Assembly: GCA_001972305.1 (NCBI GenBank)
Contig: BDDD01000309.1
Location: 310,001 to 374,000 of the forward strand
Direction: 5' to 3'
Source: Cephalotus follicularis
Taxonomy: Eukaryota > Streptophyta > Magnoliopsida > Oxalidales > Cephalotaceae
Length of the DNA: 64,000 nucleotides
Shown: positions 32,105 through 42,071 of the stretch, in pieces
Numbering within the stretch: position 1 is the stretch's first letter
Layout of the letters: every line of letters begins with the position of its first letter
The notes under the pieces: generated by a model
What the model saw: only the letters and a program-made list of their open reading frames with translations
The model's database searches: none
Told to the model about the DNA's origin: nothing
Position numbers and translations under genes: made by a program

Positions 32105-34357
32105 CTACCCTTTGCACCTCTTCATTATTCTCAAAGGTGAGGTGAGCTTTCGCTTCCTTAGCATCAATGCCCTCAAGGAAAAAATCTTAGTGGTCCATAC
32201 CCGAACAACAAACAATGACTCCAGAGGAGTCTCAGGATGGTGAGCGACCCTGTTTCGAGAGGTATAAAAGCCCCTGCAATAGAGTATCGCAGTTTCCCTA
32301 AGGACTTTCTCTTCAAAAGCTTTGGAAGCCCTAAAGTCGTCTACAGCCTTAGCCAGAGCACCCTGGAACTCTGCGGAAGCCTTAAACTCCACAAGGGCTT
32401 TATCAACCGCCGCTTGAGACTGAGCAGTTTCCATATCCTGAATCCTCGAGAGTGTTTCCTCCGCGACTATCAGCGCATCACCAAGATGCTTATTAGTCTG
32501 CACAAGTTTCTCTCCATCCTCCTTTGCCTTGTCAAGAGCTTCCAGAGCTTGCCTTTTCTCCTCCAGGACTGACTCATAAGCTCCGAGCACCTCATCCAGC
32601 TGAGCGCGAGCTGCATTAGCTAACTGCTTAATCTCTGCGATCTCAGTGTGAAGCTGGTTGATGAGCTCATAGTCTTCCTTGGTGATTCCCAGCAGAAGAT
32701 AGGCCTCATTCAGAGTTTGACGAAGAAAGACCAAAGTTAAGGAAGGAGTATAAAGCTCACTTTAAAATAAGAATACGAAAGAACTACATACCCTAATGTT
32801 GCTCTGAAGGCAGTGAGTCCAAAGTTGGCTGACAGACCAACCCTCTCGCGCATCCACCTCGGCAGGAAGGAGACACAACTTGCTGAGTTCAACTGGAACC
32901 CCTGGAGTTCTCAAGCTAACGCCTTATTGCCGAGCGCTTGGAGCTCCTTTCTTGTTGGGCCAACATCCACCGGCACACAAAGGCCAGCAGGGTCCAGAGA
33001 ATTCCCCCTGGAGGGCACACCGGATCATAGCTGAGAAGTGCCTTCTCCATCTCTTCTCTTCTTTTGCCTTTTAGTTGGAGGAGGCAGGTCGTCCGCGGCA
33101 TGTTTTCCATGAGCAGATCTTTCCCTGGCAGCTTCAGCAGCGGTTTCTCCAGCGGTAACCTTGGTGGCAGCGGCAACAGCAGTAGCTTCCTTCGATGCTC
33201 TTTTCTTTGTTGTCGTTGCCACTTTCTCCAGAGTTCTCTGCTTCTCCTCGGAAACAATCTCTGCTTTCTCCTGAGCATTCCTCAAGATGTCAGCCAAAGA
33301 TCGCCGAGAAGCCATCACTGCAAAAAACTAAAAGAAGCGTTTGGTCAAAAGCATGAATGACGAAAAATAGACAGTGAACCAAAGAAATTAAAGACTCAAA
33401 GTCTAGAGAAGATGAGGAAGGCTTAATACAGCTTTCCTCCTCGGTGATGGGAGAGGTCACTGGTTCTTCTCTGGTATCTTGAAGGCCCTCTCTCTCTATC
33501 CCCGCCGGGATCTCCTTTCCCTCATCCAGGGCAAATCGCCGACCAGGGGACATGCTCAGCCCAACACGGCGTAAGCGATCCTCGAAGATGGTGGAGTTCA
33601 CTTCCTCTGGCCCCAGATCAGAAAGCTTCGCCAAGTCTGCCTTCTTGGCAACAGACAAAATCATCCTCTAGTTGAGACGTTGGGTGTCCAGAAAGTCGCA
33701 CCATGAGCAAGGAGTAAAGCCGGGGAGATTCCTAACAAGGAAGTACCTCCCCCTTCAGTCTTTAACGGATTTTGTAGGGTCTACCAACAACTTCTTGGTC
33801 TGACCAAAGCGCAACTTGAAGTAGTAACCGCGCTTGCCAGGGGATGCGTTAAGGGAGTGGAACTCCTTGAATAGCCCCACCATTGCTGTCACCCCCGTCT
33901 CCAAACACCTCACCAAGAAGCCTATGATAAAGGCCCAGGATTGTGCCTGGAGCAGTGAGGGATGAACTTGGAAGTGCCTCAGAACCGCAACAGGAAAGGG
34001 TGGTATAAGGAGCCTCAGGCCGTGCGATAGAGCATCTTCAAACACTACAAAGAGACCATGTTTGTTCTCTGTGGCCTCCTTAGGATCTCGGGGAAGCGAG
34101 TATTTTAGACCCCTCAGAAAACAGTACTTCTTGGCCAGATTTTTCACTTTGTCCCGAGTGAGCTCACTATTATCAAAGCAAGTCCTAAAGACTTGGACCC
34201 GTGCCTCGGTAGAGGCAACATCAGGAGCACCCGCAACGGCAGCATCCATGGCCTCCTCTGCACCAAGAGGACCCTCAGCGATATTCACCCCTCCTACCGC
34301 ATGGCGCACCTCTTCAAGGTTAATAGTTTGTCTGGCGGTGTGTTTGACTCTAGCCAT
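32105..34357 (-). pseudogene. Opposite-strand gene of element A (gypsy-type-transposon-domain protein), decayed
   Basis: The start ATG at 34357 gives MARVKHTARQTINLEEVRHA. A domain like the gypsy-type transposon family (PF04195) follows: HGLFVVFEDALSHGLRLLIP, FQVHPSLLQAQSWAFIIGFL, VRCLETGVTAMVGLFKEFHS. An intron at 33429-33318 (GCT/GTATTAAG...TTTGCAG/TG) matches the intron position in D. The next exon starts MASRRSLADILRNAQEKAE and has an NLS-like KRQKKRRDGEG. A third exon (32722-32105) is coiled coil. Stops at 33757-33755 (TGG to TGA relative to D) and near 33669, and a mutated acceptor of intron 2 (AA instead of AG, near 32723), show decay. Confidence 0.75.
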
Positions 34358-34558
34358 CTGAAGATTCGCAAAAAGGAGAATGAGAGAGAGAAGATGAGGG
34401 GTCAAGAAAAAACCCTAGAGATGCCAGAATAGTTTGACGAATCGAGCAAAGTAAAACAACTCACCTGAAATTTTCACAAAGAAAAATTGAGGGAAGATCG
34501 ATTTGAAGTTTGATAAGGTTGAGAGATTCCGAGAGCAAAAGCTTTGAAAACAGGAAGA

Positions 34559-34599
34559 AGCGTAAAGAGACTTCTCTAAGAAGGAGCAATTTAAAAGGC
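34559..34599 (-). promoter_or_regulatory. Putative promoter of element A's opposite-strand gene
   Basis: On the minus strand an A/T box (CCTTTTAAATTG) is followed at a 29-bp offset by TCTCTTTACGC. Element D has CCTTTAAATACC and TCTCTTTACGC at the same 29-bp offset (63043-63003), although the sequence between differs. Its position about 200-230 bp upstream of the MAR start fits a TATA plus start-site arrangement. Confidence 0.55.
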
Positions 34600-34874
34600 T
34601 CTAAACTGATTTCAAACCATGCGATCTTTGCAAGATCGAACTGTTCAGATCAGCCCATCAAATCAAGTGCGGGAAATGAATAGTTTATGCTTGGCTAATG
34701 AAAAGACACAAACAGAAAAAAACGCTTGCTCCCCCGCATCATAATCAATGCCAGAGTTGGGCCAAAGCAAGGTCCAAAAGCCCAAAAGATGAAGCAGTCC
34801 ATATTACATACTAAAGCCCTGTTTAAAACTAAGCCACAAATGGTCTTCCTCATCTGTCAAGCCCAAAAAATGAA

Positions 34875-34889
34875 GACCAAGGGGGCATA
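34875..34889 (+). other. Polypurine tract of element A
   Basis: AAGACCAAGGGGGCATA runs into the 3' LTR start. Confidence 0.75.
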
Positions 34890-35389
34890 TGATATGGAAA
34901 ATTTTCTATCCAAAGCAGAACCGCCACGTGTCCTCTGGAAAAACGAAACAAGTGTCCTCTAGAGCTATAAACACGTGGTCGAGACATTTAAAATCTGAAA
35001 AGATAACGCACAGCATAATGCTCCGACGCTAAATAAAGGAATGGCGAGATACTCGGCCATTTTCTAGGGGTACAATAATCATCTCCGTAATGCAAGACAA
35101 AGCAGTTACAACAAGGTCCCATAAATACCACAAAGCAACACTTTACACTGATCGGTCAATTCTAGACTAAAAGAACCTTATTGTTGTCTTCTCTGCCATT
35201 AATAACTTAAGCATCGGAGAGTCCACAGGAGTAATATCTCCTGGATATTCATTTAATTTGTTTTCTGTGTACAGGAAGGACCACCAAACATCATTTAAAC
35301 ACCTTTCTCAGAGCATTCACGGCGTTTCCTTGAACAAATAAAACATCTGCATGTAGGGGACTGTTTTGGTGTTGATTTTGACATCAACA
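34890..35389 (+). repeat. 3' LTR of element A (500 bp)
   Basis: From TGATATGGAAAATTTTC to ACATCAACA, followed by the target duplication CTTAT (35390-35394). Confidence 0.92.
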
Positions 35390-35394
35390 CTTAT

Positions 35395-35780
35395 TAATCT
35401 AGTTATCATCAACAATCAAAGGACTTGAGATCCGATATCAAACATTATCTCATGTTAAACATTGACAGAAATCTGCTCCGAAACTAAGTAAAACCCGGAA
35501 TTAGTGTGGTTCTAAAAAAATTCGTTCAATTCATCGTCAATCTGCATTAGTGTAATGACTGGGAAATAAAAATTAAAAGCAATTATATCTCCCTTATTTT
35601 TGTATCTGAATAACTTCAACCAGAGTTTACAAGAAACACCAGAAGGTAGAAAAGCATCAAGACCACACTGTTAAGGCAATAAGAACCACTTACTAGGCCA
35701 ATAACATAGATCAATAATCAACACGTACAAAAGACCAGCGTCAAATAAGACATGCATGTAAGAGAATCAACAGTAAGGTT
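35395..35780. other. Region 3' of the RPB8 remnant
   Basis: Presumed 3' untranslated or intergenic sequence. With A removed, the stop codons of the RBR gene (4985) and RPB8 (35781) would be only about 660 bp apart, tail to tail. No other feature was seen. Confidence 0.45.
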
Positions 35781-35870
35781 TCACAGCTTCCTAATAAGGA
35801 GAAACAGCCTTTGGTGAAGCTCAAACTTAGAGATATAGTTCCGATCCCCCTTCAGAAGCCCACCGTAGGA

Positions 35871-35907
<37 letters not shown>

Positions 35908-36323
35908 GATAACCAAAATAAAAAACAATTAGAAGGAAAACCAAATTTAACCAGTATAAAACCACTGGAGGTCCCAAAATATGAAATTGGAGCAAGCAAC
36001 GTAATATGTATATTGGTTGATTAAGGCAAATTTATTGATACTGTATATCAAAGTGTCACAATGAAACAACTTAGCAAATCAATAAGTGGTACAGTACAAC
36101 AGGAAACCTGCAACTTAGGTGAGCTTTTCTGTTAACTGAGGGATTCAACATTGCATATAGAGACCCAAATAAAGATCATTCATAAAACTTCCAAAATGAG
36201 AAGCCACTAATAAATAGTTAAAAAATTAGGAGTTCATACGCTTTCGATCCTTTTCCTTCATCTGCAGAGATCTTATAGAGCTTCCCATGCATGACGTACT
36301 TATATTTGTCTGCAAGTGTTTTC
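35781..36323 (-). pseudogene. RPB8: RNA polymerase subunit RPB8 (RPABC3), last two exons, apparently decayed
   Basis: Exon 36323-36240 encodes [20 protein letters not shown], a near-perfect match to the conserved plant RPB8 segment, and ends at donor GC/GTATGA. The last exon 35905-35781, after acceptor ATCAG, encodes VSYGGLLKGDRNYISKFELH and QRLFLLIRKL then stop, the RPB8 carboxy end. RPB8 is a shared small subunit of nuclear RNA polymerases. Two defects: the usual GGLLMLLKGD is shortened to GGLLKGD, and a (TA)n run of about 30 bp has grown at the start of the last exon, which by my count shifts the frame on splicing. The earlier exons were not found to the right, where LTR-like sequence begins at 36325. 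Confidence 0.75.
35874..35903. repeat. (TA)n microsatellite inside the RPB8 last exon
   Basis: About 15 TA units sit where RPB8 normally has a single Ile-Tyr pair (AEIYVSFGG-type sequence). Confidence 0.8.
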
Positions 36324-36324
36324 C

Positions 36325-38359
36325 TGTGACGCTGGAATAGAATAGGAGTACTGCTCATGAGCTAGGTAATATTACAACTCTAAAAACTTAAATATATCAC
36401 CGTGTTAATGTCCATTATGCGAGCAATTTTGAGAATATTATATAAACAAAACCTAAACACTTAACCTCACAACTCTTATTTCTCTCTATCTCTCCCAACT
36501 CCAACAACAACTCTCTCATTCTCCATTCACCATCCAAAATCCACCAAACATTGGGTTTGAAGCTTGCTCTAAATTGAATTTCAACCTAGAAGCTCAAATC
36601 AAGGAATTAGCTAGTGGTAGATTATCTCTATCTCAAATGAACTATGGATACATGGTTTTAAATCTTATAAATTGCATATACATGCTTATATGCATGAATT
36701 AATGGTGAAAGGAGTGATTGACTGAATGAATTGGATTTTTTGACATTAGGGTTTAAATTGGGGTTATTTTGGATCTTAAATGAATAATGGTTCATTTGGT
36801 GGATGAAATGATGTTTTAATGGCTTGTGGCCCAATTGTGTTTAAGTGATCTATTTTGCATGGGCTAACATACTTCAGTTTATAGATATGAGCTGTGGTTA
36901 GTGTAGACTATTAAGCTTAGAATGGCATGATGGGAAGGCCTACTATGGCTTACATATGTATATCTGGCTAGGTCAAATTATACTCTGTGTGTAAAATGAT
37001 TAAGGAGAGAGAATTATGTAAAGATGATCTGCCAGTTTTCTTTACTCACTCAATCGTGAAAAATGAGGTGTAAAACCTATATGTTTTTCATCAAGTGCGG
37101 TTGATCTCAACTCTTATAAATTGTCATGTAATTTTCATAATTTTAACATTAAGGAATGTCCCAAGTGGTCAAACTTAGGACCTCATTGTAAGAGGTATCA
37201 ATTTTAATTCATTGTCACGCTCCTATATGCCATTGTATAATTGAATGTCATCTTCTTCAATGTGTGGAGTATGAGAGCAATACATCTCGATTGATGGTTC
37301 AAAACGTGATCACAAAGTAGTTGAATCCAAACTGGTTCAGTGGTTATCAATTTTTTTCATAATTTTTGCTTTAATTTTTGAGTTTATTTGGTTTTGTTTA
37401 GTTTGCGTTGATCAGTGTTTTGTATTAATTTTTGTCGGTTTGAATAGTTTAAGCATTATCCTATTCATTTAGAGGTAAAATGATTGAATTGATACACTTG
37501 CCACATGATTGTCTCACTCATCTCGACAGGTTATTTGGGTCATTTTGGGATGGGGGTGACATATCTAATAGAATAGGTTACTCGTCAACATTGGTAGGAC
37601 ATCAAATTCAACAATAAAATTAACAAAATATAAATCATAAGTCCAATAAATAAGACGGCAAATAAGTGGACGTATTTCCATCAATAAATGACTAACAAGA
37701 TTATTATTATTATTTTAACTAAATTTATCTCCTAGGAAATCCGGCACCGATTTTCATAGCTAATTTATGCAAGTTCAAATATTTTTCACGTGGACAACTC
37801 AAAAAGTTGTCACTTATTATGTACGTGTTGGACTTTATGTTTGGGTACCTTTAGGATATTGGGCTTGGGTAACTTTAAGATTTCATTTTCCATAAGGATC
37901 ATGAGCATGCACTTAATAGAAGCTCATTTTAAAAGCAAAGCTCTTGACTGTTATGATTTTCTTTTCATACGACATTACCCGCTCCTCTCAAAAGTCTTTT
38001 ATAGCTTAGACTGAATGAAATCATGTGGGAAAAATTATGAGATCTCTTATATGATATTTTGCTATCTTGATTCGGACATATAGATTATCCCATCTCGCGG
38101 CTCGAGAAGTCAGCACTCACATTATTTATCTTCTTATATTTGGTAAGATTTCTACCGCACCTATATGGAGGTTGAAGCTAAAGGCTTTTGTGAAGACAAT
38201 AATGCTCATATGTGAGGACGACGATAAAGGTCACTAATGATAAGTGCAGTGAATCCTCAAACTCTCAAACTATTTAAGAGCACTCGTAAGACCTAACCTC
38301 TCAAACAACCTATCGTTGATATGACCTTATATTATCTCAAAAAAAATCTATAAAAGATA
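36325..38359. other. Unassigned region, possible degraded LTR at 36325-37550
   Basis: TGTGACGCTGG at 36325 and GATGGGGGTGACA ending near 37552 resemble the ends of Tekay-type LTRs, and TATTATATAAACAAAACC near 36438 could be its TATA box. The flanks do not form a target duplication, so the call is weak. From 37553 to 38359 I recognise nothing. Confidence 0.3.
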
Positions 38360-38516
38360 CTAATGTTATTAACCACAAGTGAATTGTTAAAATATATTGG
38401 TGATTATTTTATTAAAAGTCAAAATATCATTAATGGTGTTTAAAATAATCAATGATATTTTGACAATTCACTTGTGCTGCACTTGTGATGTCACCTCATT
38501 TGTGGTTAATAGTATT
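38360..38516. mobile_element. Foldback MITE with long inverted repeats
   Basis: TAATGTTATTAACCACAAGT at the left and the reverse complement AATACTATTAACCACAAATG at the right form the ends. Inside, a 36-bp pair (CACAAGTGAATTGT...GATTATTTTA at about 38375 and its complement ending about 38475) makes a near-perfect hairpin. It has no coding capacity. The target duplication is not clear. Confidence 0.65.
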
Positions 38517-38660
38517 TCTCAAATAAAATAGAGATGCTTCTTCATGTTGCCGATATCTTAAGAGATACATTGATAAATAAAAATCTAGTCAGGATCCTAT
38601 CTAACGCATCAAAATGCAGAAAATGTATAAGAAGATCCATATCCTAGTCCATTAAAAGAG

Positions 38661-38680
38661 TAATGTTATTAATCACAAAT
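38661..38680. repeat. Second MITE end
   Basis: TAATGTTATTAATCACAAAT repeats the terminal sequence of the MITE at 38360, 300 bp away. It is a solitary end, possibly from a second partly deleted copy. Confidence 0.5.
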
Positions 38681-38713
38681 CCGTAGGGAGTCCAACGCCA
38701 CTGTGATACCAAT

Positions 38714-40958
38714 TGTGACATCCCGAACCCGTAGGGGTCCCAAGACATCACTCAAACTCATTCAGTCACTTAAGTCAGGTACTAGTAAGTCTATTCCGTA
38801 CAACGAAAAACCATGCAATCTTAAAACTTTAACACATGTGCGTGCATCCATTCGATACTCTTAATCATTAATGAAATATATAACAATCCATAATAATCCA
38901 TACAGTTCTATACGATCCAAATCATCTTTTAAAATTCATTACTGTTCAATAAAATTCAAAGCTTATACAATACTTAAACATCAAAACATAAATCTATTAG
39001 CAACATCCTTGATCAATCCATCTGTACTACCACAGATCCTCGTGCCCATAACCACTGCCACTAGCTCCGAATCCATTTGTCCTTGAACACATATAGATGC
39101 CCCATCCTGAAGGGTGGGTCCCCAAAGGCCTCGGATAAACTCAACCCTTATGTTGATGATATGAGTATATATCACATTTTATCAATGTATGTTATGGAAA
39201 TATGTATGTACAATTGTGGTTAACGAATCCATAAATATAGTCGTCCCATACCAACATATATAGACTGTTAACCTGATCATACACTCCTATTCATTCATCT
39301 ATCAGACAATCGGGTGGTTAACTAGGATATATGCATTGTCCCATACCAATATATATAAGTAATCAACCTACAATCAATATTTATAAATCTAAACCCCATT
39401 TTCAGAGTGGCACTTAGCTCAAAGTCTAGAACATCTATTTTCTTACCGTAGATAGTAAGTCCAACTAGAACTAATCGACTATGTGTAACCCATAGGTACT
39501 CGACTAGTTACATATTAACTCAAATAATCACGTTAGTCAAATAATCACATTCAGTAGCTCACGTAAGTCTCAAATCCCCCTTTTTCAAAGAGACATTCAG
39601 CTATGGGAGGAGAATGCTAACCTCCCGAATATGGCACACAGCTCTAAGGTTAGTTAAGTGGCTTCACTACACTTAGATATAACCCTCCCGAAGGTGATAC
39701 ACAGCTCTAAGGTTATATAACAGTCGTCTATTGTTCCATTGATAACAGCAATCATGGGTCTTAGGCCCCCCTTTTCAGAGGCGCACTCGACTTTGGGATG
39801 AGGATATCTAATCTCTTTTTCAGTGTGGCACTCAGCACTAGGTTAGTCACGAAACTCAACTAGACACTAATATGAACACTACCCTTTATCCATGCTATAC
39901 AATTTTTAAAAACCTGGGAAGAAACCTATTATCAATGTACACGGGCTTAGAAAAGGTCCCAGAAGAAAAATCCTTTGAAAACATGCTTTAAAATCAGTTG
40001 TGGAAAAACTGTCAAACAAAGTGGTGACGCCTTGATCTTAATCAGTGACGCTTAGCGCTTAAGCATCGACTGTTAAGTCTCAAGCGTCAGTGCTTTGAGA
40101 CAGTGTTGAAACATTTTTGTAAGAAAGGACTAAGCGTCGTCAGTTAGACAAAGCGTTGCCAGAAAGGCAAAGCGCCATCTGTTTGAAAACAATTTCTCTT
40201 TCGAAGGGAGGCTAAGCAACAACGCTTTAAGCGTGATCGTCGTCGCTTAGACTCATAAAACTTTGGTTTTAACACTTAAAACTTTGCAATTTCAATCTTT
40301 CTTTTAAACCAATCCAAACCAGTTCAATACGAGTTCCTTAGACCAATTTTATGTCATTAAAACTTGATTCAAACCATTTAAACCTTCCATTTCAATTATA
40401 GGTCTGAAAACCCCCTTTATGACCTAACTCTCTAACATGACATTTCAATCAATTTCAATCAATGAAACAGTTCATACATGTGCATATAAGTGTAAATCAT
40501 AACATATTTAGGTAGAGAAGGTTTCTACCAAAGATTGGAGCTTTTTCTTGGTCTTTAGGATCAAAAATTGGAGAAAGAACTCAAGTTCTTGGGTTGTGGA
40601 GCTCTAATCTTGTGTCAAACAAGTGCTCAATAAATCTACTACTCTTCCCCTTCGATTCTCCGTGTCATTTCGTCAATTTGGATAAGTTTTGGGCCAGTTT
40701 TGGCTATAGAGAGAGAGAGAGAAGAGAGAGAGAAAATGAAATGTTTTGTGAGTTTATGCCACTATTTATAGGTTTCTCACCAACTCTACCCTCAAACACT
40801 ATCAATACAGTAAACAGACATATAAACAATTCATGAGTATTGAAAATACTCCTCTCCATCAATATCCATATGCACATACAATATTTAATTTATCTATATA
40901 CCATGATAAATGATGCAATAAATGTTAAAGTAATAAGAGGATGTTTCTGGGTGTTACA
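38714..40958 (-). repeat. Minus-strand Tekay-like 5' LTR with primer site, rest of element lost
   Basis: On the minus strand it starts TGTAACACCCAGAAACATC (40958) and ends GGTTCGGGATGTCACA (38714). A TATA-like CTATAAATAG near 40770 and a CT-rich leader follow the layout of the B LTR. After the LTR the minus strand reads AATTGGTATCACAG, a slightly altered TGGTATCAGAG initiator-tRNA primer site (38711-38700). Only about 30 bp of internal sequence remain before the MITE end at 38680, so the element is truncated. Confidence 0.75.
40025..40255. repeat. AAGCGTC/GACGCTT word cluster
   Basis: GTGACGCTTAGCGC, AAGCATCGAC, CAAGCGTCAG, TAAGCGTCGTC, TCGTCGTCGCTTAG and others within the LTR 38714-40958, at a place comparable to the palindrome clusters of other LTRs. 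They resemble the cluster at 9965-10140. Confidence 0.55.
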
Positions 40959-42071
40959 ATTACTCTCGTTAAAAGGTAAAGAATATTCATCTACTATCTT
41001 GAACTATTAATCCCTGACACATTCGCAGATAACACAACAAACGTTATCAAGCGATAGTGTAACACCACGCGCCCGCAGGATGGACACGTGGCATTACTCT
41101 CAATCCAATACACAATCAATGGTCGGGACTAGCAATATAAAAATGCAAAAAAACTTAAAACTTTACAATACATATAATTTTGCGGAAGATACAATACAAT
41201 AATCCATCCATACGGTGCAATACAATACAAATCCATTACAATACCAATCTTTTACAATACACTTATCAAAGCAATATTACAATGAACTCTGTCAACTCCA
41301 GACGATCCCCTCGGTCGATGGAATCTTCAATCCTTCAGTCTGCTGCTACCTGCTGCCCTACCTATGCTGCACAAAAAATGTACAACACAGCCCAACCCCG
41401 AAGGATGGGGTTAGCCACAAGGCTAAGCAGAAACCCCATGCAGCATGTATGCATGTACAATGTGCAATATCGGTGACAATCTATGCAATATCAATGTGCG
41501 GAGTACAATATCAATGCACGATATAGCAAATGCATGAATACAATTGGCGATCTGACTATCCATATGACACTGGCCCATAACAGAGCATATGAATAGGATC
41601 TATAACAATCAATCAATAGCAGACACTCAGTGGTGGTGTATAAAACACTCAATCAATCAATCATATCGTATAGAGCATGCGACATCGGGTCAATACAATG
41701 TCAGTCAAAGGTAATGATCAATCCCACGGAAGGTAGTCCTTCAAAAAGGGTGGGAGATCTATCTACTGTTCTCAGACTGATCAGGTCTGAAACTCGTAGA
41801 TCTTCCAGCCCATGGCTGAGTCAATACAGTCTCGATGAGTTACAACCGAGGGAGCTACTATACCGTCAGGGAGTTACGGCTCTCAAGGGAGCATCAATCG
41901 TCAATTAATACAGTACTGCTCGTCAGTAGGTTAATACAATACGATAAATGAAACGATCGACATAATAGGTGGACAGAGTCAACAACCTAACATGCCAACA
42001 CGAATCATAAGGTCGCTCTATAGGATCCATAAAATACAATCAATCTGTCAGTACAATGTCAATACTATGTC

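Larger units (their letters stand above)
5257..35389 (+). mobile_element. Tat-lineage Ty3/gypsy retrotransposon A, expanded by nested insertions
   Basis: Two matching LTRs (5257-5753 and 34890-35389) bound the block, and the flanking CTTAT at 5252-5256 and 35390-35394 is a perfect 5-bp target duplication. This shows that 30 kb is one insertion locus. Element A's own parts are 5257 to about 8638, 27457-29615 and 30455-35389. Inserted material lies between them (C, B and a Sirevirus inside the RT; a solo LTR inside the integrase). Order: gag, protease, RT-RNase H, second RNase H, integrase, then a minus-strand gene. The coding parts are heavily mutated. Confidence 0.93.

Noticed and set aside
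36325-37552. A definite solo LTR next to RPB8
   Set aside because: End-like sequences exist but the flanks do not form a duplication, and the left end coincides with a plausible splice acceptor of RPB8; kept only as a weak possibility.
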